Shown one piece after another: positions 36,539 to 44,962 of a stretch of DNA of 64,000 nt (its first letter is position 1; each line of letters starts with the position of its first letter). The position numbers were made by a program, and so were the translations under genes. The stretch is taken from positions 1 to 64,000 of the forward strand of contig NZ_JAEIJD010000003.1 in NCBI RefSeq assembly GCF_016307205.1. Reading direction: 5' to 3'. The stretch comes from Pontibaca salina (GTDB lineage Bacteria > Pseudomonadota > Alphaproteobacteria > Rhodobacterales > Rhodobacteraceae). The notes under the pieces are model-generated. The model did not search any database. It saw nothing but the letters and a program-made list of their open reading frames with translations, and was not told the origin of the DNA.

Positions 36539-37183
36539 ATGTCCAGACAGCTAGATTATCACACGATCCGCGAAATTTTTGACCGCTTCCACGCGGCCGA
36601 GCCCGAACCCAAGGGCGAACTGGATCACACCAACCTCTATACGCTTCTGGTCGCCGTTGCCCTGTCGGCACAAGCCACTGATGTGGGCGTCAACAAGGCC
36701 ACGCGCGCCCTGTTTGAAATCGCCGACACACCGCAGAAAATGCTCGACCTTGGCATTGACGGGCTGACCGAGCATATCAAGACTATCGGCCTTTTCCGCC
36801 AGAAGGCCAAGAACGTCATCCGCCTCAGCGAAATTCTGGTCGCGGAGTACGGCGGCGAAGTTCCAAATTCCCGCGCCGCGCTAAATTCGCTGCCCGGTGT
36901 CGGGCGTAAAACGGCCAATGTGGTGCTGAATATGTGGTGGCGCTATCCCGCACAGGCGGTTGATACACACATCTTTCGCGTTGCCAACCGCACCGGCATT
37001 GCCCCCGGCAAAGATGTCGTCGCCGTTGAACGCGCGCTTGAGGACAATATTCCAGTGGACTATCTGCAACACGCCCATCACTGGATGATCCTGCACGGAC
37101 GCTATATCTGCAAGGCACGCAAACCGATGTGCCCCACCTGCCCGATCCGCGATCTCTGCCCCTACAAGGACAAAACCCTATGA
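36539..37183 (+). CDS. nth: Endonuclease III
   Basis: 214 aa from the ATG at 36539 (MSRQLDYHTIREIFDRF); an in-frame ATG at 36476 with AAGGA upstream would add 21 residues. It is a DNA glycosylase/AP lyase for oxidised pyrimidines. The helix-hairpin-helix LPGVGRKTANVVLN contains catalytic Lys124, the catalytic Asp142 is in VDTHIFRVANRTG, and the cluster cysteines are in CKARKPMCPTCPIRDLC (C-X6-C-X2-C-X5-C). The stop overlaps the adenosine kinase start (ATGA). Confidence 0.96.
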   Translation: MSRQLDYHTIREIFDRFHAAEPEPKGELDHTNLYTLLVAVALSAQATDVGVNKATRALFEIADTPQKMLDLGIDGLTEHIKTIGLFRQKAKNVIRLSEILVAEYGGEVPNSRAALNSLPGVGRKTANVVLNMWWRYPAQAVDTHIFRVANRTGIAPGKDVVAVERALEDNIPVDYLQHAHHWMILHGRYICKARKPMCPTCPIRDLCPYKDKTL

Positions 37184-38169
37184 CGACCTATCAACTCGTC
37201 GGCATTGGAAATGCCGTTGTCGATGTAATTGCCCAGTCTGACGATAACTTTCTGTCAGAGATGGATATCGAAAAAGGCATCATGCAATTGATCGAGCGCG
37301 ACCGCGCCGAACAGCTTTATGACGCGATGTCCAACCGAATACAGACGCCGGGCGGATCGGTGGCCAACACTATCGCGGGGGCCGGGGCACTGGGCCTAAA
37401 AACTGCCTTTATCGGGCGGGTGCGCGATGACGAACTGGGCCATTTTTATGCCGATGCGATGAATGATGCTGGCATCGCATTCGTCAACCCTCCAGCCGCA
37501 AACGGCGAACTGCCGACCTCGCGCTCGATGATTTTCGTCTCGCCCGATGGCGAGCGCTCGATGAACACCTATCTGGGGATTTCCGCCGAGTTCGGATTGC
37601 ACGATGTCCCCGCCGCGGTTGCCGGTCGCGCGCAGATCATGTTTCTTGAGGGCTATCTGTTCGACAAGGAAAAAGGCAAGGCCGCGTTTCTCGAAGCCGC
37701 GCGCCAATGTCGTGCAGGCGGTGGCAAGACCGGCATCGCCATCTCAGACCCGTTCTGTGTCGATCGCCACCGCGCCGATTTCCTGTCGCTGATCGAGAAC
37801 GAAATGGATTTCGTGATCGGGAATGAGGCTGAAATTCGTTCACTTTTTCAAAACGATAATCTTGACGCCGATCTGCAACAGGTCAGCAAGCTCTGCCCAC
37901 TGGTGGTCTGCACCCGCTCGGGCGACGGGGTTACGATCATGGATCGCGGCACCCGTATCGACGTTCCGGTGGAAAGGATCACCCCGGTTGATGCCACCGG
38001 CGCTGGCGATCAATTCGCCGCCGGATTCCTGTTCGGGCTGGCCACCGGGCGAGATCTGGAAACCTGCGCGCGTATCGGCACGGTCTGCGCCCGCGAAGTG
38101 ATTTCCCATATCGGCCCGCGCCCCGAAACCGACCTGCGCGTGGTATTGCGCGAGCAGGGACTGCTGTAA
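37180..38169 (+). CDS. PfkB-family kinase, probable adenosine kinase
   Basis: 329 aa from the ATG at 37180, overlapping the nth stop by 4 nt. The N-terminus YQLVGIGNAVVDVIAQ and GGSVANTIAGAGALG (residues ~65-80) are ribokinase-type, and the C-terminal signature VDATGAGDQFAAGFLFGLA contains the catalytic Asp. Proteins of this type in alphaproteobacteria are annotated as adenosine kinase (adenosine to AMP); other sugar/nucleoside substrates remain possible. It is part of the nth-kinase-GNAT run. Confidence 0.88.
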   Translation: MTTYQLVGIGNAVVDVIAQSDDNFLSEMDIEKGIMQLIERDRAEQLYDAMSNRIQTPGGSVANTIAGAGALGLKTAFIGRVRDDELGHFYADAMNDAGIAFVNPPAANGELPTSRSMIFVSPDGERSMNTYLGISAEFGLHDVPAAVAGRAQIMFLEGYLFDKEKGKAAFLEAARQCRAGGGKTGIAISDPFCVDRHRADFLSLIENEMDFVIGNEAEIRSLFQNDNLDADLQQVSKLCPLVVCTRSGDGVTIMDRGTRIDVPVERITPVDATGAGDQFAAGFLFGLATGRDLETCARIGTVCAREVISHIGPRPETDLRVVLREQGLL

Positions 38170-38171
38170 CC

Positions 38172-38765
38172 ATGCTGGCGGACGGGCTGCACGATGTACC
38201 ACCGGGCAAAGTTGCGGCGGTGGTCACGCACCTTGAAATGCGCCGCCCTCCGGCGCTGCGCCCGGCCCCGACAGACCTGGCGATCCGGCGCGTCACGAAC
38301 CCCGACCTTGACTGGTATCGATCCTTGTTCCGGCGTGTTGGTGGTTACGACTGGCTGTGGTTTTCCCGCCTTAACCTTGATGACGACGCCCTGCGCACCA
38401 TCATCACTGACCCGAATGTCGAGATCTGGCCTATCAGCAAAGATGGTGCCGAGGAGGGCTTTCTAGAACTCGACTTTCGCACGCGCGGCACTTGCGAACT
38501 TGCCTTTCTGGCCCTCGCTCCGGCCCTGATCGGCACCGGGACAGGCCGCGCGCTGATGAACTACGCCATCACCCGCGCATGGGCCCGTCCCATCAGCCGG
38601 TTCCACGTTCAGACTTGCACGCTCGATTCTCCGCGCGCGCTGGAGTTCTACCGCCGCAGCGGGTTCACCCCGACCCGTCAACAAGTGGAAATCGCAGATG
38701 ACCCCCGTCTGACCGGAAAGCTGCCCCTAGAGGCCGGTCCGCATGTGCCGCTCTTGCGCCCGTAA
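38172..38765 (+). CDS. GNAT-family N-acetyltransferase
   Basis: 197 aa, starting 2 nt after the kinase stop. The acetyl-CoA-binding segment is AFLALAPALIGTGTGRALMNY (a GTGTGRALM P-loop), and the C-terminal SPRALEFYRRSGFTPTRQ is typical of GNATs. The first ~35 residues (HLEMRRPPALRPAP) are an extension with no recognised fold. It transfers an acetyl group to an unidentified amine. Its operon with adenosine kinase gives no firm lead. Confidence 0.88.
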   Translation: MLADGLHDVPPGKVAAVVTHLEMRRPPALRPAPTDLAIRRVTNPDLDWYRSLFRRVGGYDWLWFSRLNLDDDALRTIITDPNVEIWPISKDGAEEGFLELDFRTRGTCELAFLALAPALIGTGTGRALMNYAITRAWARPISRFHVQTCTLDSPRALEFYRRSGFTPTRQQVEIADDPRLTGKLPLEAGPHVPLLRP

Positions 38766-38829
38766 CCTCACCTAACCTGTCGTCTTCCGCAAAACTCCTT
38801 GGCGTAACGCCGTCCCTGCCGCTGCCCTT

Positions 38830-40776
38830 TCAGTCGCCGCGCAGCAGTTTCAGCAAGCCCTTCTTGACCTCGCTCTCCAGCTTGTCCTTCAACTCCTCAA
38901 TCGGATCCCGATTGCCATGCCGATCCGGCTTTGGCTTAATCTTTTCACGCAGTTTGTCCTTCACTTTCGCCTCAAATTCGTCGCGATCGATGTTGATCTC
39001 TTGCTGCAGCACGGCTTTGACGTCGGGCGTGATGCTGGGGTCGGCCCACGGCCCCTTGATGCGGATCGGAATCCGCAGCCCGGTGCCCGCATTGGCGCGC
39101 AGCGCAACCGGTGTGAAGACATAATCAATGTCCCGCGCCCCCAACCCGACACGCCCTTCCCCGTCGGCACGATAGTTCGGCAGGCTCAGCAAGAGATCCT
39201 TGTTGAACAGATCACCGTCACGGATCGTAAAGCTTGCGTTCAGCGAATCGAATACGGTGGTGCCATCGCTGACATCGCCGCCGCCCATCAATCGATCCAG
39301 ATCGATCCCTGAAATCACGCCCCGCGCCATCGCGACGCTGCCCGAGCCCGAAAGCGACCGCATGATTGCCGCCTGAGTCTTGCCGCTGCCCAGCACGTCG
39401 ATGCGCGCTTCGCCGCGCCCCGACAGCCGCTTGAGGCCCGCCATGTCACTCAGCGCCATCTGCGTGTCGATTTTCGAAGCGGTCACATTTGCGCGCACCG
39501 AAAAGCCGCTCCGATTATTTGCGACAAGCTGACCCTTCACGATGCCACCGAAAACCTCCGCCGCGCTCAGGTCCAGAACCGCGCGCGACTTGTTCAACGA
39601 CAGGTTGGCGCGCAGCGCGCCGATCTCGGTTGTGTCCAAGAGAATCCCCTGAACCGTCAGATCGATCGCCCCATCCACCAATGCCAAAGCGCTGGCGTCA
39701 ATGGGCCTATCCGACCAGCCTTCCGTTTTCGGCGCATCAATCGCACTGCCCGAACCCGTTTCAGTGCGCAGATCCAGAACCCCGGCAGAGATCTGTCCGG
39801 TGATCCGCGGCGGGCTGGACAAAGCGATATTGACCGCCCCCGACAGACGGTTGCCGTCCAGATTCGCCGCGAAATCCCGAAGAACAATTGGCCCATTCGG
39901 GGCAAAGCTCATATCCGCAGACAGGTGCGCCACCTGCCCCAACCCCTTGGGAAGCTCGGCCCCTGCCACGCCCAGCGCCGCCATCATCCGGGCGGTATTG
40001 TTTGAATCAAACGTCACCCGCCCCGCCGCCTCGCCGGTCACTTTGACGCGCCCGTCGAAGATGATCTGTCCCTCTGCGGCATCGACGCTTGCGGTTATTT
40101 CTGTTGCCTCGCCCGCCAGAAACGACGCGAAACGCCCGATCTGCGCCGCGAGCCGGACCGGAGTTCCCGCTGGCCGGATTGTGGCTTTGAGATCCGCGGC
40201 CCCCTCTTGCTCGGGCCAGTTCAGCGCCAGATCCACACCGTCAAGAACGCGCGGGTCCGCCCCTGCTTGGCTCCAGGTCAGGCGGGCATTGGTCAGGTTC
40301 AGCTTTTCCAGAATCGGCAATACGGCCCTGTGCCCGTCAGCCCGCGCTTCGGGGCCAGATGCTGTCGCCGGTGACGCCGGTGGCGCAAATTCCCAATTGC
40401 CATGCCCGTGGGCACGGGTTGCCAGGTGCAGGTCTGGGCTTTGGGCGGTGATTTCGGTGATGCGGATTTTTCCCCGCAGCAGGTCGGGCGCGGCCAGCCC
40501 AACAGTTAATGCCTGAGCGCGCAGTAGCGGCTCGGGCCCGGCCCAGTCGGCATTGCCAAGGATCACGGGCCCGGTCGTGACGCCCAAAACCGGCCAATAA
40601 GTAAACGAGACATCGCCGGAGAACTCAAGGTCGCGCCCGGTACGCGCCCGGACCTGATCGACGGCAATCTGCGCGATCCGTTCGCCCGGCAAAATGATGG
40701 GCAGGACAATCAAGGCCGCCCCCAGCAAAAGGCTCGCCACGACAAGCGCCCCGACGATCCGAAACAGCCAACGCAT
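38830..40776 (-). CDS. AsmA family protein
   Basis: 648 aa from the ATG at 40776, with GGGAGGA upstream. An N-terminal membrane anchor (MRWLFRIVGALVVASLLLG) is followed by the AsmA domain (PGERIAQIAVDQVRARTGRD, FSGDVSFTYWPVLGVTTGPV) and a long beta-rich middle region; the C-terminal half has the conserved SGSGSVAMARGVISGIDLDR. AsmA-type proteins bridge the periplasm and are linked to phospholipid movement to the outer membrane. The C-terminus is Lys/Asp/Glu-rich. The gene stands alone, convergent with the GNAT gene. Confidence 0.92.
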   Translation of the reverse strand: MRWLFRIVGALVVASLLLGAALIVLPIILPGERIAQIAVDQVRARTGRDLEFSGDVSFTYWPVLGVTTGPVILGNADWAGPEPLLRAQALTVGLAAPDLLRGKIRITEITAQSPDLHLATRAHGHGNWEFAPPASPATASGPEARADGHRAVLPILEKLNLTNARLTWSQAGADPRVLDGVDLALNWPEQEGAADLKATIRPAGTPVRLAAQIGRFASFLAGEATEITASVDAAEGQIIFDGRVKVTGEAAGRVTFDSNNTARMMAALGVAGAELPKGLGQVAHLSADMSFAPNGPIVLRDFAANLDGNRLSGAVNIALSSPPRITGQISAGVLDLRTETGSGSAIDAPKTEGWSDRPIDASALALVDGAIDLTVQGILLDTTEIGALRANLSLNKSRAVLDLSAAEVFGGIVKGQLVANNRSGFSVRANVTASKIDTQMALSDMAGLKRLSGRGEARIDVLGSGKTQAAIMRSLSGSGSVAMARGVISGIDLDRLMGGGDVSDGTTVFDSLNASFTIRDGDLFNKDLLLSLPNYRADGEGRVGLGARDIDYVFTPVALRANAGTGLRIPIRIKGPWADPSITPDVKAVLQQEINIDRDEFEAKVKDKLREKIKPKPDRHGNRDPIEELKDKLESEVKKGLLKLLRGD

Positions 40777-40960
40777 GAATGGTCCTCCCGCCTGAATAGC
40801 CGCCAAGCTAGCCACTCAAAGCCGGTGCGCAATGCGCAACACCGTCACGTGGCATATACTTGCTTAGCGCGTGTTGCGTTTACTTGAGGGCGCACGGCGA
40901 TACCGGCTTTGACTATTGGGTCCGTCGCTGCGGACACGCCCTTCTGACCGTTTTCACAAC

Positions 40961-41683
40961 CTAGCGACGCTCAAGCGTGGCCACTGTGCGGCGCACGATA
41001 TCGATGCGGGCGGCATTGGGTGGATGGGTGCCCAGAAAACGGTCGCCGGGGTCGGGAATGCGACCGAAATATTCCGCGCCGCGTACCGGATCATAGCCCG
41101 CACGCCAGGTGATGACCGTGCCAAGCCGGTCCGCCTCAAGCTCGAAATCCTTGGAGTAGTTACGCGCACCGACATTCGCCCCCAGTCGCGCTGCAGTCTC
41201 AACATCGCGGGCACTGCCTCCGGTCAGAGTGGCCAGACCGCCAAAAATCTCTGCCCCCAAAGAGGCGTTGATAGACTGGCGATCAAGGTGGCGCTCGATG
41301 TGATGCGCGGCCTCGTGGCCCATGACAAACGCCAGTTCATCGGTATTGGCGACGTCGGCGATCATGGCGATGGTAAAGGTCAAAACCGGACGGCCATCGC
41401 TGGCGCGACTTTGATACGCATTGGGGGGTTGGCGCGGGTCATTATCGACACGGATCATGAAGTTGCAGTTCAGGTCGCGGGCACGGTTGCGGCACTCCTG
41501 TTCAGCCACGGGCCGAACGTCATTCACCACCTGCGCAAAATTGCGCGCAGCCTGTTGCGGCGTGGGCAATACCGGCGCGCTTTGCAGATTGGGCGCGGGC
41601 GATGGGCCGACGGGTACGACCAGATTGCACGCCGTTAATGCAAGACTGGCAATCAGGGCCGTGAGCAATCGTGTCCAGCGCAT
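40961..41683 (-). CDS. M48-family metallopeptidase, lipoprotein
   Basis: 240 aa from the ATG at 41683, with AGGAGG upstream. The signal ends in SLALTAC, a lipobox with Cys19. The zinc site is VMGHEAAHHIERH (HEXXH), with a downstream Glu in FELEADRLGTVITW. It resembles periplasmic M48C proteases (BepA/LoiP-like) that check outer-membrane protein assembly, but lacks a TPR extension. It diverges from a small conserved hypothetical gene. Confidence 0.92.
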   Translation of the reverse strand: MRWTRLLTALIASLALTACNLVVPVGPSPAPNLQSAPVLPTPQQAARNFAQVVNDVRPVAEQECRNRARDLNCNFMIRVDNDPRQPPNAYQSRASDGRPVLTFTIAMIADVANTDELAFVMGHEAAHHIERHLDRQSINASLGAEIFGGLATLTGGSARDVETAARLGANVGARNYSKDFELEADRLGTVITWRAGYDPVRGAEYFGRIPDPGDRFLGTHPPNAARIDIVRRTVATLERR

Positions 41684-41835
41684 GGGGCCTCCTCTTGAGC
41701 CGTTCTGGGCATGCACAGCCCGCTTGGCGACATTATCACAGCGCTGATGCGGCACCAGTGCCGATGCAACCGATCGTGATCAGGGCGGGCAGGATGCCGC
41801 TTGCATCCCGGTTCCACCCGACGCACCATGGGCGC

Positions 41836-42093
41836 ATGTTTAGCATTGAACACGAGTTCGACGCCACCGTGATCACCCTTGTGGACGAGGGACCGGCCCC
41901 CTTGCAGGAAGATGTGGTGATCAACGGGTTCGCGGAATGTGTCACCCTTGAGCAGTTCGATCCCCGGACCGATCAGGTTGTCACCATCACACTATCTCCA
42001 TGGCAACTGCGCGAACTCGCGGCGGCGCTCGACCTGCCTGAAGGTGTCTATCGCCTGAAAAAAGTTGCGGACAGCACTCAGGACCCCGAGTAA
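41836..42093 (+). CDS. Small conserved hypothetical protein
   Basis: 85 aa from the ATG at 41836 (MFSIEHEFDATVITLVDEG). It is acidic and soluble, without signal or membrane segment. Conserved-looking parts are QEDVVINGFAECVTLEQFD and ITLSPWQLRELAAALDLPEG. No family is recognised and no strong ribosome site is visible. The last 16 bases overlap the 3' end of the convergent DUF167 gene. Its orderly composition and codon use suggest it is real. Confidence 0.6.
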   Translation: MFSIEHEFDATVITLVDEGPAPLQEDVVINGFAECVTLEQFDPRTDQVVTITLSPWQLRELAAALDLPEGVYRLKKVADSTQDPE

Positions 42094-42356
42094 ACAAACA
42101 GCTTGTCGCGCGATGTATGGCCACGCAGCAGCGACAGGCGCGACGGCGCCACTCGCAGCGCCCGCGCCAGCAGTTTGCGCACGGCCTCGTTCGCTTTGCC
42201 ATCTTCGGGCGGCACGGTGACCGCGATGCGCAAGTTTCCATCTTTATGTGAAAATGCCGCCTGACGCGCACCCGGCGTCACATGGACCGCGATCTCGGCA
42301 CCGGAGCGGGCGAGATGGGATAGATCGGGCAGATTACGGATTCTTGGTTTAGCCAT
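42078..42356 (-). CDS. DUF167 (YggU) family protein
   Basis: 92 aa. The DUF167 signature is clear: IAVHVTPGARQAAFSHKDGN and the block VPPEDGKANEAVRKLLARAL, then SLLRGHTSRDKLFV. Structures of the family show a small alpha/beta fold; the function is unknown. It converges with the 85-aa hypothetical gene, with a 16-nt overlap. Confidence 0.9.
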   Translation of the reverse strand: MAKPRIRNLPDLSHLARSGAEIAVHVTPGARQAAFSHKDGNLRIAVTVPPEDGKANEAVRKLLARALRVAPSRLSLLRGHTSRDKLFVYSGS

Positions 42357-42454
42357 AGTCCCAGTTTGCCTTGCGCCGCCAAGAAAGACCAGAATGCGAC
42401 CGGGGCGAGGCCATCCCGCCCCGCCCCGTCCATTGTTATGCTACCAGATTACGA

Positions 42455-42661
42455 CTAGCGCTCCCCCCCGCGTGAACCGCAATACATGCAATGATTCTTC
42501 ACGGGTGCCGTGCTCGTTCCCGGAATAGCTGTGGTCATGACGTTCTGCTGTTGATTGGGGCCATCCGGCTGCGCAATGGCGGGCGCAGCGAAAGTGACAA
42601 ATGCGGCAATCAGGCCGACCGTCGATACAAACGCGACAAGGCGTTTAGCAACGTAAGTCAC
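42455..42661 (-). CDS. Small secreted peptide with a Cys-X-X-Cys motif
   Basis: 68 codons from a GTG at 42661 preceded by AGGAAAGGAG at ideal spacing, so translation is well supported. Residues 1-31 are a signal peptide (MTYVAKRLVAFVSTVGLIAA then FVTFAAPAIAQ) with an AIA cleavage site. The mature part is about 38 residues, Gln/Pro/Thr-rich, ending in NHCMYCGSRGGER with the only two cysteines. It could bind metal, be a disulfide peptide or act as a redox tag. I recognise no family. It stands alone, with 180 nt to the nitroreductase gene. Confidence 0.65.
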   Translation of the reverse strand: MTYVAKRLVAFVSTVGLIAAFVTFAAPAIAQPDGPNQQQNVMTTAIPGTSTAPVKNHCMYCGSRGGER

Positions 42662-42841
42662 CGCAAACTCCTTTCCTGAGTTTACTCACCGGTTGGGTTA
42701 GTGGTCCGGTGGCGCGCAGATCATACTCCTCTGTCTGATTCCTAAATAGTGCGCTCCGCGAGATGTGATCCAGCGGTCACATTGACTCTCGGACCCGTGA
42801 TGCCGAGATAGACGAGATTCACGATCAGAAAGGCCCCTGAC

Positions 42842-43420
42842 ATGACATCCGATAGCCGATCCGCAATCGACTTTCTTTTGACCCGGCGCTCACGTCCGGC
42901 GAAAACCCTGCAGCGGCCTGTGCCGACCCGCGACGACCTCATGCCGATCCTCACCGCCGCGGCGCGCTGTCCCGACCACGGTCGACTGGAGCCATGGCGT
43001 TTCATTGTGATCGAAGGTGCCGCGATGGCACGGCTTGCCAAGGCCGTGCAAAAGCGGGGCGAGGCTCTGGATCTAGACGAGAGCCAGATTGCGAAAGGGC
43101 GTTCTCAATTCGATCAAGGCAATCTTGCGGTTGCTGTTGTCGAGATACAGCGCGATTCAGAGAAGATTCCGGCTATTGAACAGACTTATTCTGCCGGCGC
43201 AGCCTGTTTGTCTCTGTTGAATGCGGCGCTGGCCTCGGGCTGGGGCGCGAATTGGCTGACCGGTTGGGCCGCACATGACCAAGAGTTCTGCGCAACCGCG
43301 CTGGGGCTTGCGTCGAATGAAGGTATCGTCGGCTTCGTCCATATCGGGACCGAGCGGATCACCCCCACTGATCGCACCCGCCCCGATGTCGCCGCAATTA
43401 CTCAATGGCTCGATGAATGA
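42842..43420 (+). CDS. Nitroreductase family protein
   Basis: 192 aa. FMN-binding residues are in TRRSRPAKTLQRPVPTRDDL (N-terminal Arg-Ser-Arg) and AARCPDHGRLEPWRFIVIEG; the C-terminal part has LGLASNEGIVGFVHIGTE. The size and motifs are those of the YdjA-like nitroreductases, small NAD(P)H-dependent flavoproteins. The substrate is unknown. The stop overlaps the next gene by 4 nt (ATGA), so it is co-translated with the EI24 membrane protein. Confidence 0.9.
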   Translation: MTSDSRSAIDFLLTRRSRPAKTLQRPVPTRDDLMPILTAAARCPDHGRLEPWRFIVIEGAAMARLAKAVQKRGEALDLDESQIAKGRSQFDQGNLAVAVVEIQRDSEKIPAIEQTYSAGAACLSLLNAALASGWGANWLTGWAAHDQEFCATALGLASNEGIVGFVHIGTERITPTDRTRPDVAAITQWLDE

Positions 43421-44121
43421 TTTTAAGCGCCTTTTTTACAGCGCTGGGGCAACTGGGCGATCCGCGCTTTCGCCGAGTGCTGTTTCTGGGCGTCGGCCTG
43501 ACCATCGCGCTGCTGATCGCCAGCTATGTGGGCGTGCTGTGGCTGGTGCGCTGGCTGGTGGGCGAGAATGCAAGCCTGCCGTTCATCGGGTCCGTTACTT
43601 GGCTGAACGATCTCGCGGGCTGGTCGTCGGTCGGGCTGATGCTGGTATTATCGGTGTTCTTGATGATGCCGATTGCCTCGGCGATCACCTCGCTGTTCCT
43701 GGACGAGGTCGCGCAGGCGGTTGAGGACCGGCACTATCCTACATTGCCACCCGCACAACCGGTTCCTTTGATCGATCAGGCGCTGGACGCGCTGGGGTTT
43801 CTCGGCGTTCTGATCTTGGCCAATATCGTGGCGCTGTTACTGGCGACGGTACTGCTCTTCTTTGTTGCCCCGGCTTGGGCGGCAGTATTCTGGGGGTTGA
43901 ACGGCTTTCTGCTGGGACGGGAATATTTCACCCTTGCGGCCATTCGCCGTGTCGGTCGTGTGGAGGCCAAGCGGCTGCGGAGCCATCATGCCGGGACGAT
44001 CTGGCTGGCCGGAACGCTGATGGCGGTGCCCTTGTCGGTACCGCTGCTGAACCTGCTTATCCCGATAATCGGGGCCGCCACATTCACCCATATCTTCCAC
44101 AAAACACAGGCCCGCCGGTAG
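43417..44121 (+). CDS. EI24-domain (CysZ-like) membrane protein
   Basis: 234 aa with about five hydrophobic segments (residues ~22-48, ~62-92, ~130-155, ~190-220). AITSLFLDEVAQAVEDRHYP in the first cytosolic loop and GREYFTLAAIRRV followed by EAKRLRSHHA are typical of the EI24/CysZ family. CysZ imports sulfate in enterobacteria; whether this one does is untested, though sat-cysC is elsewhere in the window. It is translationally coupled to the nitroreductase gene and converges with DUF1467. Confidence 0.87.
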   Translation: MILSAFFTALGQLGDPRFRRVLFLGVGLTIALLIASYVGVLWLVRWLVGENASLPFIGSVTWLNDLAGWSSVGLMLVLSVFLMMPIASAITSLFLDEVAQAVEDRHYPTLPPAQPVPLIDQALDALGFLGVLILANIVALLLATVLLFFVAPAWAAVFWGLNGFLLGREYFTLAAIRRVGRVEAKRLRSHHAGTIWLAGTLMAVPLSVPLLNLLIPIIGAATFTHIFHKTQARR

Positions 44122-44124
44122 GGA

Positions 44125-44400
44125 TTACTGAATCGGGCGCATCTTGTTGAAAATATCCAGATCGCGCACCGAGATCCAGCCCGACAGGATAACGCCCACG
44201 GCGATAACCCAGACCACCAAAGCCACCGCCGTGGTTATCAGCGCCTTTTTGCCCAGATTGTGAACCTGTGGCGCACCCTCATGGGTGCCCGGCTCGACCT
44301 TGCCGCTTTCGGCCTGCGTCGTCACCCGGATCGGCAGCGCGATGAAAAAGACCATCACCCATATGATCGCCAGCAGAACCAACGCCGATGTCAGACCCAT
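44125..44400 (-). CDS. DUF1467 family membrane protein
   Basis: 91 aa with two membrane helices (residues ~4-24 and ~53-75). LLAIIWVMVFFIALPIRVTT followed by PGTHEGAPQVHNLGKKALIT is the DUF1467 pattern, a small alphaproteobacterial inner-membrane family without known function. It follows the epimerase gene by 9 nt and is likely in the same operon, a conserved arrangement. Confidence 0.9.
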   Translation of the reverse strand: MGLTSALVLLAIIWVMVFFIALPIRVTTQAESGKVEPGTHEGAPQVHNLGKKALITTAVALVVWVIAVGVILSGWISVRDLDIFNKMRPIQ

Positions 44401-44409
44401 CTCATTCTC

Positions 44410-44814
44410 CTAGGCTTGCTCTAATTCGATAAGGCAGCCATTGAAATCCTTGGGGTGCAGAAACAGAACGGGCTTGCCATGGGCTCCAATTTTCGGCTCA
44501 CCGCTGCCTAGAACGCGGGCTCCGGATTGCTCCAGACGATCGCGGGCGGCGTTGATATCCTCAACCTCGTAACAAATATGATGGATCCCGCCAGCCGGGT
44601 TTTTATCCAGAAAACCCTGAATCGGACTGTTTTCACCCAGCGGATACAGTAATTCGATTTTGGTATTGGGCAGTTCGATGAACACGACTGTCACGCCGTG
44701 GTCAGGTTCATCCTGCGGTGCACCGACAGTGGCGCCCAGCGCATTGCGATATTGTTCGCACGCGACCTCAAGGTCCGGCACGGCGATGGCGACATGGTTC
44801 AGGCGACCGATCAT
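44410..44814 (-). CDS. epi: Methylmalonyl-CoA / ethylmalonyl-CoA epimerase
   Basis: 134 aa from the ATG at 44814, with AAAGGAG upstream; the longer frame to 45150 is spurious. It is a VOC-fold enzyme: NHVAIAVPDLEVACEQYRNA, FIELPNTKIELLYPLGENSP, GGIHHICYEVEDINAARDRL, and VLFLHPKDFNGCLIELEQ supply the His/Gln/Glu metal site. It racemises (2R)/(2S)-methylmalonyl-CoA and, in the ethylmalonyl-CoA pathway, ethylmalonyl-CoA. It complements mcd and pduO in this window. DUF1467 follows directly. Confidence 0.93.
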   Translation of the reverse strand: MIGRLNHVAIAVPDLEVACEQYRNALGATVGAPQDEPDHGVTVVFIELPNTKIELLYPLGENSPIQGFLDKNPAGGIHHICYEVEDINAARDRLEQSGARVLGSGEPKIGAHGKPVLFLHPKDFNGCLIELEQA

Positions 44815-44962
44815 GAGACACTCCTTTCGGGGCTTGTGTCGCTGTAGGTTATGCGGGCCCCACGCGCCAAGAGCAAGAGGGCGATAAACTGCGTGGCGGC
44901 GTTTACCTCCTATTAGCCAGCATTCCCTAGGCTGGGCCTGTCTGCCGAGAAAAGGAAACGTC

